A stretch of 64,000 nucleotides of DNA, from assembly GCF_900188415.1 (NCBI RefSeq), contig NZ_FZNV01000002.1, forward strand, positions 725,339-789,338. Reading direction: 5' to 3'. The stretch's first letter is position 1. Each line of letters starts with the position of its first letter. The translations under genes were made by a program, and so were the position numbers. The DNA comes from Maribacter sedimenticola (GTDB lineage: Bacteria > Bacteroidota > Bacteroidia > Flavobacteriales > Flavobacteriaceae). This document shows, piece by piece, positions 63,892 to 64,000 of the stretch. The notes beneath the pieces are model-generated. The model was given only the letters and a program-made list of their open reading frames with translations. It was not told the origin of the DNA and made no database searches.

Positions 63892-64000
63892 ATGAAGAAT
63901 ATTTTAAATCCATTAATTGTAAATTCTAAAATACTTCATTATTTCAGCATTAAAGAGTTTATTGTACTGCTACTTTTGGTCTTCAATTTTCATTCAAGTA
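63892..64000 (+). CDS. Start of an unfinished gene with a signal-like N-terminus
   Basis: ATG at 63892 opens a frame that continues to the edge. The 36 visible residues (MKNILNPLIVNSKILHYFS..., then FIVLLLLVFNFHS) end in a hydrophobic segment, as in a signal peptide or anchor. No function can be given. The gap 63516-63891 before it shows a weak hairpin (AAAAGGAG...CTCCTTTTT, about 63627-63673) and nothing else recognised. Confidence 0.45.
   Translation, partial: MKNILNPLIVNSKILHYFSIKEFIVLLLLVFNFHSS

Overview
The window is AT-rich, densely coding DNA that looks like a chromosome segment from a marine Flavobacteriaceae bacterium (Bacteroidota; a Maribacter- or Zobellia-like organism is a guess). 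The signs are a TonB-dependent receptor with a CarboxypepD-type N-terminal domain, a BspA-type surface protein with a C-terminal type IX secretion sorting tail, many lipoproteins, DUF2452 and DUF2490 proteins, LytS/LytTR regulation, weak Shine-Dalgarno sites, and promoters of the Bacteroidota TTTG-N19-TAnnTTTG type. I saw no rRNA, tRNA, CRISPR array, insertion sequence or prophage.

Layout. 1-6.5 kb (minus): an unfinished BNR/Asp-box beta-propeller protein, then a three-gene operon of a 652-residue secreted protein of unknown function, a DUF2490 protein and a MORN-repeat protein. 6.6-10 kb (minus): an odd zinc-ribbon SDR protein, a DbpA-like helicase and a J-domain/KTSC protein. 10.1-20 kb: the most notable region, a membrane-stress operon (Tir-chaperone-like protein, PspA, NfeD/YqiJ-like membrane protein, flotillin, 1629-residue AAA ATPase). 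It is transcribed divergently from an XRE regulator whose S24-like domain has lost its catalytic residues, and the two share a symmetric promoter/operator region. 20-27 kb: cold-shock protein, nucleoside-hydrolase-like protein, D-amino-acid transaminase, sugar isomerase, PQQ-type sugar dehydrogenase, NAD(P)-binding protein, OsmC, Old Yellow Enzyme.

27-36.7 kb: TonB receptor, FnIII-type lipoprotein plus giant BspA-like protein, then an AraC regulator followed by two copies of a promoter-like element that precede a small ORF and an AhpD-type/cupredoxin-like gene pair. 36.7-43.6 kb: helicase, RluE-type pseudouridine synthase, EamA transporter, a second cold-shock-domain protein with a long leader, a lipoprotein, a GntR regulator, and an ECF sigma factor with a membrane partner. 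43.6-48.9 kb: XdhC-MocA-amidohydrolase operon, VWA lipoprotein, OmpA lipoprotein. 48.9-53 kb (minus): envelope-processing set (M14 peptidase, amidase, 3D-domain lipoprotein, FG-GAP/CxxCH lipoprotein). 53-64 kb: DUF2452, pirin, serine hydrolase, a repeat-rich intergenic region, menB, PAP2 phosphatase, SDR, a decayed AraC gene, NmrA-type oxidoreductase, LytS/LytTR pair, PPP-like phosphatase, SMR exporter, and the start of an unfinished gene.

Most of the window is ordinary flavobacterial housekeeping and envelope content. The best candidate for an under-described system is the PspA/flotillin/AAA operon and its regulator.
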